Of a DNA stretch of 64,000 nt, positions 27,258 through 36,176 are shown piece after piece (the first letter of the stretch is position 1; each line of letters begins with the position of its first letter). The notes under the pieces were generated by a model. The model ran no database searches and was not told the origin of the DNA. It saw only the letters and a list, made by a program, of their open reading frames with translations. The position numbers and the translations under genes are program-made. Location: assembly GCF_001592935.1 (NCBI RefSeq), contig NZ_LRDB01000012.1, positions 62,001 through 126,000 of the forward strand. The letters are read 5' to 3'. The DNA comes from Roseivirga echinicomitans (lineage in GTDB: Bacteria > Bacteroidota > Bacteroidia > Cytophagales > Cyclobacteriaceae).

Positions 27258-28406
27258 ATGACAATGAGAACGAGCAACATATTTTTACTTCTTCTATTAG
27301 CTGTGTGGAGCTGTTCTGACGGGAAGTCAGAGGGTTTAGATGAATCTGGCTTGGACATAGATGAGTTCCGGTCTTATAAAATAGACATGGATATGTCTCA
27401 AACTAAACTGGCCGACTTAATAGATACCGTTGAAGTGATGAGGCTTGAAGAAACGCCAGGATCACTGCTTGGTTATGCAAGTCGTTTACAAGAGTACAGC
27501 GATGGGTTCGTCATGGCCAGTGAAAAGGTTGGAGTCCTTTTTTTTAATAAGGATGGTAAATTTAAGCTCGGTTTCAATCATAAAGGATCAGGGCCAGATG
27601 AGTATGCTGACATTTATGATTTTTGGATTGAGGGAGATACCATTGCCATTTTTTCTAAAGCAAGTCAGCATATTAAACGATATGATTTCAACGGTAACTT
27701 CATCAGTTCAATTAGAATTCCCTATTACGCTCATCATGTTTATCCCATAAAAAATGGTTTCGTGTATGACTTGAATTATGGGGTCATTGAAGATTCACTC
27801 AAGTATAGGGTAGTAGTGGTCAATTCAGAACATAAGTTGGGAAAAGCACTTTTGCCCTTTAATGCTTTTCCCAAAATGCATTACTTCTCTAATTCTCCTT
27901 CATTAAAGCCCTATGATAATGGGGCTACTTATTTAGGGGTAATGAGTGATTCGTTGTATCTGGTCCAGAATAATCAAGTCAGACCACTGGCTCATTTTGA
28001 TTTTGGTGAGCAATGGCATTGGACTGAGGAGGCTAAAATGAACACTAGCATGTATATGGCGAGCAAGGGTAAAAAGGTGGATAATATTAACTCGTTCATT
28101 GGAGAGGGGCATATTTGGCTAAGTGCCACTTATATAATGACGGATATTCAGTCATTTCTCATAGATAGACTTACTGGGGCAGTCGTTTCAATTGACCTGC
28201 GGAACCAAGGCGATGGGCGATATACAATTTCTCCGATAAAATGGGAAGGCAATTCTTTTTTTGGCTCAATTCAATCTAACGACTTAAGTACTTTGATCAG
28301 TGAGCTGGATCAGTCTAGAATAAAGTTAAGAAGGGGTACCACCTTAGAAGAAATTGAATCCTCTGAAAATCCAGTGTTGATGTGGGTGAAGTTTAAGGAG
28401 GAGTAG
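27258..28406 (+). CDS. 6-bladed beta-propeller lipoprotein, copy 4
   Basis: This 382-residue paralogue has lipobox AVWSC (Cys19) and a signal peptide unlike those of copies 3, 5 and 6. Landmarks are VEVMRLEETPGSLLGYAS, the blade VLFFNKDGKFKLGFNHKGSG with GPDEYADIYDFWIEGDTIAI, and the standard end TTLEEIESSENPVLMWVKFK. It is preceded by a 114-base spacer, longer than its neighbours', that begins with spacer repeat B. A second ATG two codons in (MRTSNIF) could be the true start. Binding partner unknown. Confidence 0.84.
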   Translation: MTMRTSNIFLLLLLAVWSCSDGKSEGLDESGLDIDEFRSYKIDMDMSQTKLADLIDTVEVMRLEETPGSLLGYASRLQEYSDGFVMASEKVGVLFFNKDGKFKLGFNHKGSGPDEYADIYDFWIEGDTIAIFSKASQHIKRYDFNGNFISSIRIPYYAHHVYPIKNGFVYDLNYGVIEDSLKYRVVVVNSEHKLGKALLPFNAFPKMHYFSNSPSLKPYDNGATYLGVMSDSLYLVQNNQVRPLAHFDFGEQWHWTEEAKMNTSMYMASKGKKVDNINSFIGEGHIWLSATYIMTDIQSFLIDRLTGAVVSIDLRNQGDGRYTISPIKWEGNSFFGSIQSNDLSTLISELDQSRIKLRRGTTLEEIESSENPVLMWVKFKEE

Positions 28407-28407
28407 G

Positions 28408-28424
28408 TAGTACATAGTATTTAG
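28408..28424 (+). repeat. Array spacer repeat, copy C
   Basis: TAGTACATAGTATTTAG is identical to copy A. It begins one base after the stop codon of copy 4, in a spacer of only 27 bases. Confidence 0.8.
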
Positions 28425-28433
28425 AAATTAGAC

Positions 28434-29579
28434 ATGAAACGTAATTTATTCAGTTTGTTGATCCTTACACTTGTTTTTAGCTGCGCTGAAAAGGGAGGCG
28501 TTAACGACAAGCAGGTCACTAATTTGGATGATTTCAGAACCTACGCCATAGACGTTGAGAGCAAAGCCACTCCTGTTTTTGACTTGATTGAAGAGGTGGA
28601 GGTAATGCGATTAGAAGAAACGGAGGAATCTCTTTTGGGGGATGTCTATAAATTAGATGCGCTAGAAGGGGAGTATGTTATTACATATCCGCGAACGGGG
28701 GATAACCATTTCTTTGATCGCAATGGAAAGTTTTTGAGGGCTTTTAATAATTCTGGTGGTGGTCCAAAGGAATATAACCTGGTTTTGAATTCATGGATTG
28801 AAAATGATGACCTCTCAATTTTTGATTCCCAAAGCATGCGCGTCCATAAATATACCAAGTTTGGCAATTGGATTGAATCTAAGCGCATACCCTATTCAGC
28901 ATTTTCCTTGGCTTATTATGATAGCAAGTATTTTTTGGATGTGAGTAGAAATCCCGTTGAAGATGATTTTCATGCCGTTGCTGTACTCAATACTAAAATG
29001 GAATTGATAGAAACAACCGTACCTTTTAATGACAGAAAGGCGATTTCCCTTTCGTGGGGAGTAGATAATTTTAAGCCTTATAAAGATGGATTGGTCTACA
29101 ATGATGTCATAAATGATACCGTCTATGTGTATGAAAACGATTTATTTAGGCCACTGCTTTCAGTAGACTTTAGGGATAAATGGATTTGGAGTGATAGGGC
29201 AGTGTACAGTGATTTTCAAAAGGCTCAATCCATGATGCAACGAAATGATGTTGTGTATTCTTTTGGGTCATTTGTTGGCGAAAGATATGTCTATGTACAA
29301 CACATTTTAAACTCCAGAATCTTAAACTATTTGATTGACCGAGAAACTGGAGAAGTTCAAAAGATTAAATCGGTTAGGAATGGCGCTGATAAAAACTTGC
29401 TTATTCCCATTCGTTGGGAAGGTGACAGGCTGCTTTTCAGTATGCGTTCTACTGCTGTTAAAGAATTTCTAACAGAGTTAGAGGAAGGGCAGAAAGAATT
29501 TAGAGAAGGCACCACTCTGGAAGAAATAGAGTCTTCTGAAAATCCGGTGCTGATGTGGGTGAAGTTTAAGGAGGAGTAG
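28434..29579 (+). CDS. 6-bladed beta-propeller lipoprotein, copy 5
   Basis: This 381-residue paralogue has lipobox LVFSC (Cys17), followed by AEKGGVNDKQ, nearly the same leader as copies 3 and 6. Motifs are VEVMRLEETEESLLGDVY, the FFDRNGKFLRAFNNSGGG blade with GPKEYNLVLNSW (Lys replaces the usual Glu), and the end module TTLEEIESSENPVLMWVKFK. The central blades differ strongly from those of copies 3 and 6 despite the shared ends, so the array mixes constant termini with variable middles. Confidence 0.85.
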   Translation: MKRNLFSLLILTLVFSCAEKGGVNDKQVTNLDDFRTYAIDVESKATPVFDLIEEVEVMRLEETEESLLGDVYKLDALEGEYVITYPRTGDNHFFDRNGKFLRAFNNSGGGPKEYNLVLNSWIENDDLSIFDSQSMRVHKYTKFGNWIESKRIPYSAFSLAYYDSKYFLDVSRNPVEDDFHAVAVLNTKMELIETTVPFNDRKAISLSWGVDNFKPYKDGLVYNDVINDTVYVYENDLFRPLLSVDFRDKWIWSDRAVYSDFQKAQSMMQRNDVVYSFGSFVGERYVYVQHILNSRILNYLIDRETGEVQKIKSVRNGADKNLLIPIRWEGDRLLFSMRSTAVKEFLTELEEGQKEFREGTTLEEIESSENPVLMWVKFKEE

Positions 29580-29580
29580 A

Positions 29581-29597
29581 TAGTACATAGTATTTAG
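29581..29597 (+). repeat. Array spacer repeat, copy D
   Basis: TAGTACATAGTATTTAG is identical to copies A and C, lies directly after the stop of copy 5, and is followed by ATTTTAGAAATGAAGAATAA, shared with the start region of copy 3. Confidence 0.8.
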
Positions 29598-29606
29598 ATT
29601 TTAGAA

Positions 29607-30773
29607 ATGAAGAATAAATTATTCAGTTTTTTGATGCTTACACTTGTTTTAAGCTGTTCTGAAAAGGGAAGCGTTAATGACAAGGAGGCCACGAGTTTAG
29701 ACGACTTCAAATCATATCATCTCGATTTGAACTTGCCTAAGGAGAGTTTTATAGATATGATTGAATCGGTAGAGTTGATGCAATTTGAAGAAACCGATGA
29801 GTCGCTTTTATCTACAATCCGCAAAATCAATAGGCTCGATGATGGCTTTGTCTTTCATACAGATAAAAAGATGGGGACGAATGAACATACAACAATCTAC
29901 TTTTTTGATAAAAATGGAAATTTTAAGAATAAAATAAACCGTCAAGGACAGGGGCCAGAAGAGTACATTTCAATCGAAAGTTTATGGATGGAGAACGGTT
30001 TGGTCGCAGTGTATTCAATGCCCAAATCGGTGATTTATCGGTACACCACTGAAGGTGAGTTTGTCGACTCACGTAAATTACCTGATCAAGTTCGCGTTGG
30101 AGATATTCGGCCTTATAAAGATGGCTACGTTGCTGAAATGAATTACCTCCCTATCAATGACAGCTCTTATTACAAATTCGCGAAGCTGGACAAAGATTTG
30201 AAACTGGAAAAAGCATTTCTGAAATATAAGGATGCACCTAATGGAATGTGGAGGCCTACTAATTACTCCACTGTGATTCCATATCAAGATGGAGTGCAGC
30301 TTTTCAGGGTTTTTAGTGACACCATTTACGCCTATACAAATGATAAACTCGCCCCTTTGGTGCATTTTGATTTTAAGGAGAATTGGTTTTGGGCAGACAA
30401 ACCTGAACCTACTTCTGAGGTTTGGCAGAAAGTAGAAGCCGAGAATAAAGCTTGGGTAATAGGCATGGCGATTGGTCAAAAACACATTTATGCAGATGCC
30501 TTGATCGGCTATTCACATTGGGAGTATTTTTTAATTAACAGAATGACTGGTAAGGTCAAGCGAATGGGAATGCCGAAGGGCAAATCAGTGAGTGAAGAGT
30601 TTTTATACTTGGGCTGGGAAAAAGATCGGCTGATGTTTTCTGTCACCACAGCCGATGTTCCTAAACTCTTATCAGCGCTGGATGAAAATCAAATCAATTA
30701 CCGTGAGGGCACTACTTTAGAAAAAATTGAGTCCTCTGAAAATCCATTGGTGATGTGGGTGAAGTTTAAATAG
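29607..30773 (+). CDS. 6-bladed beta-propeller lipoprotein, copy 6
   Basis: This 388-residue paralogue has lipobox LVLSC (Cys17) and the leader MKNKLFSFLMLTLVLSC, almost the same as copy 3. Family motifs are VELMQFEETDESLLSTIRKI, IYFFDKNGNFKNKINRQGQG with GPEEYISIESLWM, and the end TTLEKIESSENPLVMWVKFK, which stops at VKFK without the extra EE. The diagnostic early glutamate pair is kept. A 108-base spacer without the 17-mer repeat follows, marking a break between the closely related copies 2-6 and the more diverged 7-9. Confidence 0.85.
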   Translation: MKNKLFSFLMLTLVLSCSEKGSVNDKEATSLDDFKSYHLDLNLPKESFIDMIESVELMQFEETDESLLSTIRKINRLDDGFVFHTDKKMGTNEHTTIYFFDKNGNFKNKINRQGQGPEEYISIESLWMENGLVAVYSMPKSVIYRYTTEGEFVDSRKLPDQVRVGDIRPYKDGYVAEMNYLPINDSSYYKFAKLDKDLKLEKAFLKYKDAPNGMWRPTNYSTVIPYQDGVQLFRVFSDTIYAYTNDKLAPLVHFDFKENWFWADKPEPTSEVWQKVEAENKAWVIGMAIGQKHIYADALIGYSHWEYFLINRMTGKVKRMGMPKGKSVSEEFLYLGWEKDRLMFSVTTADVPKLLSALDENQINYREGTTLEKIESSENPLVMWVKFK

Positions 30774-30881
30774 TGTTTTACTATCTGATTTTGAGTACAG
30801 GAAAACAAGGATTGAATACATCAATTATGTTGTTGAAGGCATACAATTATAATGTTGAGCTTTGAGTACTTATTTTAAAGT

Positions 30882-32033
30882 ATGAAAATATTCTATATAA
30901 GACTTACCGCTTGTTACGCCTTGTTTTTTTTCGGTTTGATGTCCTGCTCAAGTAATAGGGAAAAGGAGAGTGTTTCCACTTCTGATATTGATGACTTTAA
31001 ATCTTACAGTATAGATCCAGAGAAAGCACCCACCTCTTTTTTTGATTTGGTTGAAGAAGCGGAGGTGATGAGGTTAGAAGAAACTCCTGAATCTTTATTA
31101 ACGAATGTGGCCTTTATTGGCCATTCTCAAGGTCAGTATGTTTTGGCTGGAATGTCTAAGCCGGATATTCATGTTTTTACAAAAAAAGGAGAGTTGGTCA
31201 GAAGGATCAACCATAAAGGGGAGGGGCCCGAGGAATATCCAGGGTTTAGTAATTTTTGGGTGACAAATGGGCATATTGGGTTATATTCTGTAGGTCGTTT
31301 TATTATTCAGTATGATTTAGAAGGGGCATTTTTAGCCAAAGAGAAGCTCCCAATTTCTCCCTTTCACGCTTACGCTTATGAGGGAGGTTATGCATTGGAC
31401 TTAAGTCAAACGTTTACGGAAGGGCCTACACATTATAGCATTATGTTGCTTGATTCAGCCATGAGGCTTAGGTCAATGATGAATCCATCAAAACGGCATG
31501 AAGTTGGCCTTATTGGAGCCAATAGTTTTGCGGACTATAAAAATACAATAGTCTACCATGACCCATTCAGTGATACTGTTTTTGTTTTGGAGGATAAGGA
31601 TGCCAGACCTCTGTTCAACCTTGATTTTGGAAGTAAGTGGGGCTGGAAGGATGACGCTGATCGTTTAGATCGGGTTAAAAATAGGGAAGTAATGAGGAAC
31701 AAAGAATTGGTATGGACAATTAAGCCTTACGTGGGTCCAGAAACTATATTAGCCTCTTATAGAAACCGCACAGGTTATGTATGGATTGATCGAAAAACTG
31801 GTCAGTATGAGATCATCGATTTTTCAATGGCGAATCAAGAAACACTTGGCCTAAGGCCCGTACAATGGGATGGAGATAGAATACTTTGCAGCTTACCATC
31901 TGAAAGTGTAGCCAGTATGATTGAAGAATTAGGAGAGGGTAAGGTCAAATTCCGCCAAGGCACTACTTTAGAAGAAATAGAATCATCAGAAAACCCGGTA
32001 TTATTGTGGGTAAAGTTTAAAGAATTGAAATAA
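30882..32033 (+). CDS. 6-bladed beta-propeller lipoprotein, copy 7
   Basis: This 383-residue paralogue has lipobox GLMSC (Cys22) after a longer hydrophobic segment. It shows AEVMRLEETPESLLTNVAFI, the blade IHVFTKKGELVRRINHKGEG with GPEEYPGFSNFWV, and the end module TTLEEIESSENPVLLWVKFK (Leu for Met). The 3' nucleotide sequence differs at several synonymous positions from copies 2-5, so the protein end is conserved beyond recent DNA identity. It is 13 bases upstream of copy 8. Confidence 0.84.
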   Translation: MKIFYIRLTACYALFFFGLMSCSSNREKESVSTSDIDDFKSYSIDPEKAPTSFFDLVEEAEVMRLEETPESLLTNVAFIGHSQGQYVLAGMSKPDIHVFTKKGELVRRINHKGEGPEEYPGFSNFWVTNGHIGLYSVGRFIIQYDLEGAFLAKEKLPISPFHAYAYEGGYALDLSQTFTEGPTHYSIMLLDSAMRLRSMMNPSKRHEVGLIGANSFADYKNTIVYHDPFSDTVFVLEDKDARPLFNLDFGSKWGWKDDADRLDRVKNREVMRNKELVWTIKPYVGPETILASYRNRTGYVWIDRKTGQYEIIDFSMANQETLGLRPVQWDGDRILCSLPSESVASMIEELGEGKVKFRQGTTLEEIESSENPVLLWVKFKELK

Positions 32034-32046
32034 GAAATCAGAATAT

Positions 32047-33204
32047 ATGAAACGAGTTTTTCCAGCGCTACTTGTTGCTGCATTTTTTACGGCCTGTGGC
32101 AGTCAAAAAGAGAGTATTACTGAAGAGAAAAATCAAACCAATGACGAGTTTAAGGTCATTTCTCTGTCTATAGAATCAGAGAAACGAAAACTCTCCGACA
32201 TGATTGAGTCCATTGAAATAATGGGCTTGGAAGAAACGGATGAAGGATTGTTGAGTGGGGTTTATGGTCTTTCTGAAGTAAAAGGCAGAATAATTTTCCC
32301 CAGCGGGTCGGAAGGGAATGTGTTTGTTTATTCCGATCAAGGAAAGTTCATTTCGACTTTCAATAGACAGGGAGATGGCCCGGAAGAATATGGTCGTATA
32401 CAGCATCTTTGGATAAAGAAAGATACATTGTTCATCCATGATGGCCAGAGGGGAAACATAAATAAGTATGATTTTGAAGGAAAATACCTTGGACAGATAA
32501 AACCAAGTATTAAGCCCACCCATTACTATCCTTATCATGATGGTTATGTTGGTGATATGAACGGAAGGCCAATAAACGACTCACTCAAGTTTAATGTTGT
32601 TTTTTATGACGATCAGCTGAAGATGACCGGAATGAAAAACCCTTATAAAAACGTGATCCCTTTTCCGATTGTCACTACCGTAAACAGTTTAGCGCCTTAT
32701 AATGATGATTTGTTGTACAGAGAGATCTTCAGTGACACCGTTTTTCTCATTCAGGATAATACCGTCAAGCCATTGTTAAAGCTAGATTTCGGTACTGAAT
32801 ATTTATGGAATGATGAAGAAATGAGGGCTGATGGGCAAAAGGCGATGAATAGTATAGAGAAGAGTGGTTTGGTATGGATTTTTAATTCTAAAGTGGGGAA
32901 TTCAAAAATTTATATGAACTTCAATACAAGCTTCTCGGAGGCGTTTTGGCTGTTGATCGATAGAAATTCAGAAAGTTATTATCAAATAGACAATAAAAAG
33001 AATGTGGAAGAAAGTTATGCTTTTGCACCTATTAAATGGGAGGGAGACGTATTGCTTGCTAGTTTGAATTCTTACGATTTGGCCGAATTAATTAAGGAAA
33101 TTGGCCCAGGGAATGCCACTTTCAAGAAGGGGAGTACGCTAGAAAGTATAGAATCTTCAGAAAACCCAGTATTATTGTGGGTGAAGTTCAAGGACTTTAA
33201 CTAG
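32047..33204 (+). CDS. 6-bladed beta-propeller lipoprotein, copy 8
   Basis: This 385-residue paralogue has lipobox FFTAC (Cys17). Motifs are IEIMGLEETDEGLLSGVYGL, VFVYSDQGKFISTFNRQGDG with GPEEYGRIQHLWI, and a slightly diverged end module (STLESIESSENPVLLWVKFK). The first spacer, 13 bases, suggests cotranscription with copy 7. After the stop a degenerate form of the array spacer repeat precedes copy 9. Confidence 0.84.
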   Translation: MKRVFPALLVAAFFTACGSQKESITEEKNQTNDEFKVISLSIESEKRKLSDMIESIEIMGLEETDEGLLSGVYGLSEVKGRIIFPSGSEGNVFVYSDQGKFISTFNRQGDGPEEYGRIQHLWIKKDTLFIHDGQRGNINKYDFEGKYLGQIKPSIKPTHYYPYHDGYVGDMNGRPINDSLKFNVVFYDDQLKMTGMKNPYKNVIPFPIVTTVNSLAPYNDDLLYREIFSDTVFLIQDNTVKPLLKLDFGTEYLWNDEEMRADGQKAMNSIEKSGLVWIFNSKVGNSKIYMNFNTSFSEAFWLLIDRNSESYYQIDNKKNVEESYAFAPIKWEGDVLLASLNSYDLAELIKEIGPGNATFKKGSTLESIESSENPVLLWVKFKDFN

Positions 33205-33205
33205 T

Positions 33206-33224
33206 CAGTACAAAGAATTTAAAG
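33206..33224 (+). repeat. Degenerate array spacer repeat, copy E
   Basis: CAGTACAAAGAATTTAAAG resembles the 17-mer repeat (AGTACA then ATTTA match) and occupies the whole spacer between copies 8 and 9. The match is imperfect and could be chance. Confidence 0.4.
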
Positions 33225-34388
33225 ATGAAATTGAAAGTAAAAGCAGTAATAACATTCGTTTTAGTTGGCCTGTTAGCCATTTCGTGTTCAGATAACAAGT
33301 CTGAAAATACCACAACAGTTGCGGTCAATGATGACCAGTTTCGCGCCTATCCGATTGATGTGGAAAACAAACCCACCGCATTTACAGATTTAATTGAGAA
33401 TGTTGAAATCTTGGCTTTGGAAGAAACTGAAGAGGCTAAGTTGAGTGATATATTATCGTTTGAAAGAGGAACGGATGGTAAGCTTCACTTCTCCACCGCT
33501 CGTAAGGGAGAAGTGTTTACATACACGAAAGACGGGGAGTTCATTAGTGAATTTAGCCACAAGGGTAATGACTTAAATGAGTATCTGTTTGTTCAAAATT
33601 TCTGGACCAATTCTGATTCGGTTACCATCTATTTCAACAAACGATTGTTATCATATGATTTTGAAGGCAATGGGCAGAGCAAAAGAGACCTTTCCTTTAG
33701 ACCTACACATATATACCCATACCAAGATGGGTACGTGGTTAATATGAATTTCTACCCCTATCAGGATAGCCTTTTTTACAACGTGCTTTTCTTAGATAAG
33801 GAGTTTAATGTTGAAGCCATGGCAAACCCAAACACTGGGCTTTTAAGAGTACCACTGCTCTTGTCGATCAACAGTTTTAAACGCTATAAGGAGGACTTGA
33901 CATACCACTCTATATTGAATGATACTATTTTCTATTTGAAGGACAAGAAGAGTAAAGCCATAGCCCAAATTGACTTTGGCAAGGATTGGCTTTGGGGTGG
34001 AAAAGATGTTGCAATGCAAGATCCAAGTGTGATGGGACGTATTCACGAAGAAGGGTCCGTTTGGGCTATGAACCCTTTTGTGAGCAATGAATTGATTTAC
34101 CTTACCTACTACACTGCTCCAGGTAAATATTCTCAATTGGTGCTCAATAGAAGAACAAGAGGCTATGAGATTTTGGATTTAAACATGGAGGGAGGTAAAC
34201 AATATTCTCTATACCCTTTGGCTTGGGAAGATGATAGAATGCTGTTTAGTATTCTACCTCAGGATATCCCCCATTTGCTTAGCGGACTAGGTAAGAAGCA
34301 ATACAAATTACATGAAGGCACAAGGCTTGAAGAAATTGAGTCTTCTCAGAATCCAGTGCTTCTTTGGGTGAAATTTAAAGATTTTTAG
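33225..34388 (+). CDS. 6-bladed beta-propeller lipoprotein, copy 9 (diverged)
   Basis: This 387-residue paralogue has lipobox LAISC (Cys21). It keeps VEILALEETEEAKLSDILSF and VFTYTKDGEFISEFSHKGND. The usual GPEEY signature has decayed to DLNEYLFVQNFW, and the end module reads TRLEEIESSQNPVLLWVKFK. It is the last copy and, with copy 1, the most altered, consistent with array edges escaping gene conversion. It is followed by a hairpin between convergent genes. Confidence 0.82.
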   Translation: MKLKVKAVITFVLVGLLAISCSDNKSENTTTVAVNDDQFRAYPIDVENKPTAFTDLIENVEILALEETEEAKLSDILSFERGTDGKLHFSTARKGEVFTYTKDGEFISEFSHKGNDLNEYLFVQNFWTNSDSVTIYFNKRLLSYDFEGNGQSKRDLSFRPTHIYPYQDGYVVNMNFYPYQDSLFYNVLFLDKEFNVEAMANPNTGLLRVPLLLSINSFKRYKEDLTYHSILNDTIFYLKDKKSKAIAQIDFGKDWLWGGKDVAMQDPSVMGRIHEEGSVWAMNPFVSNELIYLTYYTAPGKYSQLVLNRRTRGYEILDLNMEGGKQYSLYPLAWEDDRMLFSILPQDIPHLLSGLGKKQYKLHEGTRLEEIESSQNPVLLWVKFKDF

Positions 34389-34401
34389 TAGGGAATTTAA
34401 A

Positions 34402-34437
34402 CCAAAGTAATGTAACAGTCTCTATGCATTACTTTGG
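34402..34437. terminator. Bidirectional hairpin ending the propeller array and cdaA
   Basis: A perfect 11-bp stem (34402-34412 with 34427-34437) and a 14-base loop stand between the convergent propeller copy 9 and cdaA. A T-rich tail is poor on both strands, so termination strength is uncertain. Confidence 0.55.
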
Positions 34438-34442
34438 CCTGA

Positions 34443-35291
34443 TTAAGAAACGGCTTCCAAGTTTTCTTTTTTGTCGCTTTCTGGAGCTTCCTCTTCTTCC
34501 TCGCTTAGGTATTTGTTTAGCTTTTTTCGAATTTCAGGCGCTGAAAGGTTACTGTAGATCTTGCCATTTCTAGCAATGGACATTTGTCCGGTTTCTTCAG
34601 AAATGATAAGAATAAGTGTATCGGTAGCCTCAGACATTCCGAGCGCAGCCCTGTGTCGCAAACCATATTGAGCAGGCAGGTTTTCGCTTTCGCTTACTGG
34701 TAAAAGGCAACGTGCGGCCTTAATTTTCCCTTCATACAAAATCACAGCTCCATCGTGTAGTGGGCTATATTTATTGAAAATTGAAATCAATAATCTTTTA
34801 GAAATAAAGGCGTCTAGAAGATCACCCGAATCGGCATAAAATTTTAATTCAGTATTTCTGGAAAATACCATCAAAGCTCCAGTGTTTGAACCTGATAGAT
34901 TTTTTGAAGCCTCAATAACGGCAGTGAGGTTCATGTTAATCTTGGGCTTCTTCTTTCGCCATATCAAAAGCGATTCAAAGACTCCATTTTTTCGGAACGA
35001 AGTTTTACCTAGAATAAGTAAGAATTTTCTGATCTCTTGAGAGAAAATAATAATGGCAGCCAAAACCCCCACGCCCATAAACTGGCCTAAAATACCAGCG
35101 AGCAATTCCATTTGGGCAGCCCTTACGACCAGATAAATAAGGTAGAGTGAAAGAAAACCTATTAGAACCCGCACAGCGACACTTCCTTTTAAGAGCTTGT
35201 AAACCTGATATAGCAATACGCTTACAAGCAGGATGTCAATAATGTCGACATAGCGTACGTCCAGAAATCCTATTTTAAAGGCGTAAATCAA
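34443..35291 (-). CDS. cdaA: Diadenylate cyclase CdaA
   Basis: This 282-residue protein has three N-terminal membrane helices (VDIIDILLVSVLLYQVY; VAVRVLIGFLSLYLIYLVV; LLAGILGQFMGVGVLAAIIIF) and a DisA_N cyclase domain. The catalytic motifs are intact: DGA in YSPLHDGAVILYEG and RHR in YGLRHRAALGMSEATD. It makes c-di-AMP from two ATP, a second messenger for osmotic and envelope homeostasis. The start is a TTG overlapping the folP stop (TTGA), giving coupled translation. The acidic tail (EEEEEAPESDKK) is not part of the catalytic domain. Confidence 0.95.
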   Translation of the reverse strand: MIYAFKIGFLDVRYVDIIDILLVSVLLYQVYKLLKGSVAVRVLIGFLSLYLIYLVVRAAQMELLAGILGQFMGVGVLAAIIIFSQEIRKFLLILGKTSFRKNGVFESLLIWRKKKPKINMNLTAVIEASKNLSGSNTGALMVFSRNTELKFYADSGDLLDAFISKRLLISIFNKYSPLHDGAVILYEGKIKAARCLLPVSESENLPAQYGLRHRAALGMSEATDTLILIISEETGQMSIARNGKIYSNLSAPEIRKKLNKYLSEEEEEAPESDKKENLEAVS

Positions 35292-36145
35292 GGATATATT
35301 GCTTTATATAATTTAACAGTTTCTACAGCGGCTTTTACATCGTGTACTCTGAGCATAGAAGCGCCATTCATAAGGGCGACCATGTTCAAAGCTGTTGTGC
35401 CGTTGAGTGCTTCCTTAGCCGTAATGTCTAAAGTTTTATAAATCATAGACTTTCTGGATAAGCCAGCGAGTAAAGGTAACCTCATTCCTTTAAAATAATC
35501 CAAATTTTGGAGAATCTCATAACTCTGTTTTGAAGTTTTTGCAAAACCAAAACCAGGGTCAAGAATAATGTCCTTCACACCCAGAAATCGCAGTTTTTCA
35601 ACTCTTTCACTAAAAAATATAGTAATGTCTTTTAATAGATTCTTGTAGTTGGTCTGTTGGGTCATGTTTTGAGGAGTACCCTTCATATGCATCATAATGT
35701 AAGGCACATTTAGTTCTGCTATTGTGTGAAACATTTTAGCATCCAAGGTTCCTCCAGAAATATCGTTGATGATACAGGCGCCTTGGTCGATAGCCACACT
35801 TGCTACGGAATTTCTAAAAGTGTCGATGGAAATATAAGCTTCTGGAAATTCTTTAATGACAAGCGCTATGGCTTTACTGATTCGCTCTGTTTCTACTTCG
35901 ATACTTATATCTTCGGCATTAGGGCGAGAAGAGTAACCGCCAATGTCAATAATGAGGGCGCCATCTGCTAACATGGTTTCCGCAGCATATAGAATTTCTT
36001 TTTCACTGTTCTGCCTGCTAAGCGAGTAAAAACTATCTGGGGTGATGTTTAAAATACCCATTACTGCTGGCGTATCGAGCGAAACTAGATTTCCACGTAA
36101 GTTCAATGTCTTTTTAACCTGAAATATTTTATCTTTCGCTTTCAA
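35288..36145 (-). CDS. folP: Dihydropteroate synthase
   Basis: This 285-residue TIM-barrel enzyme has the family signatures MGILNITPDSFY (pterin/pyrophosphate loop) and IIDIGGYSSRPNA. Also present are IINDISGGTLDAKMF, YIMMHMKGTPQNM and LDPGFGFAKTSKQSYEIL. It joins 4-aminobenzoate to hydroxymethyl-dihydropterin diphosphate in folate synthesis and is the sulfonamide target. The start is a TTG near the divergent DUF1599 gene. folP-cdaA linkage is a known arrangement in Bacteroidota. Confidence 0.95.
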   Translation of the reverse strand: MKAKDKIFQVKKTLNLRGNLVSLDTPAVMGILNITPDSFYSLSRQNSEKEILYAAETMLADGALIIDIGGYSSRPNAEDISIEVETERISKAIALVIKEFPEAYISIDTFRNSVASVAIDQGACIINDISGGTLDAKMFHTIAELNVPYIMMHMKGTPQNMTQQTNYKNLLKDITIFFSERVEKLRFLGVKDIILDPGFGFAKTSKQSYEILQNLDYFKGMRLPLLAGLSRKSMIYKTLDITAKEALNGTTALNMVALMNGASMLRVHDVKAAVETVKLYKAIYP

Positions 36146-36176
36146 AAATTCCCTTTAGCAATTAAAATCACTCAAC

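Noticed and set aside
30078-30485. 135-codon minus-strand frame inside propeller copy 6
   Set aside because: Antisense shadow of a confidently assigned paralogue; the other copies do not preserve it.
25938-33224. Regularly recurring 17-mer considered as a CRISPR-like repeat
   Set aside because: The units are over 1 kb apart, each follows a lipoprotein stop codon, and there are no spacers or cas genes. They are duplicated intergenic DNA.
22946-34388. Propeller array considered as a toxin-immunity or phage-defence cluster
   Set aside because: All members are envelope-targeted propellers of one family with no nuclease, toxin or effector domain nearby.
35726-35971. 81-codon plus-strand frame opposite folP
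   Set aside because: folP is certain on the minus strand; this is an antisense shadow.
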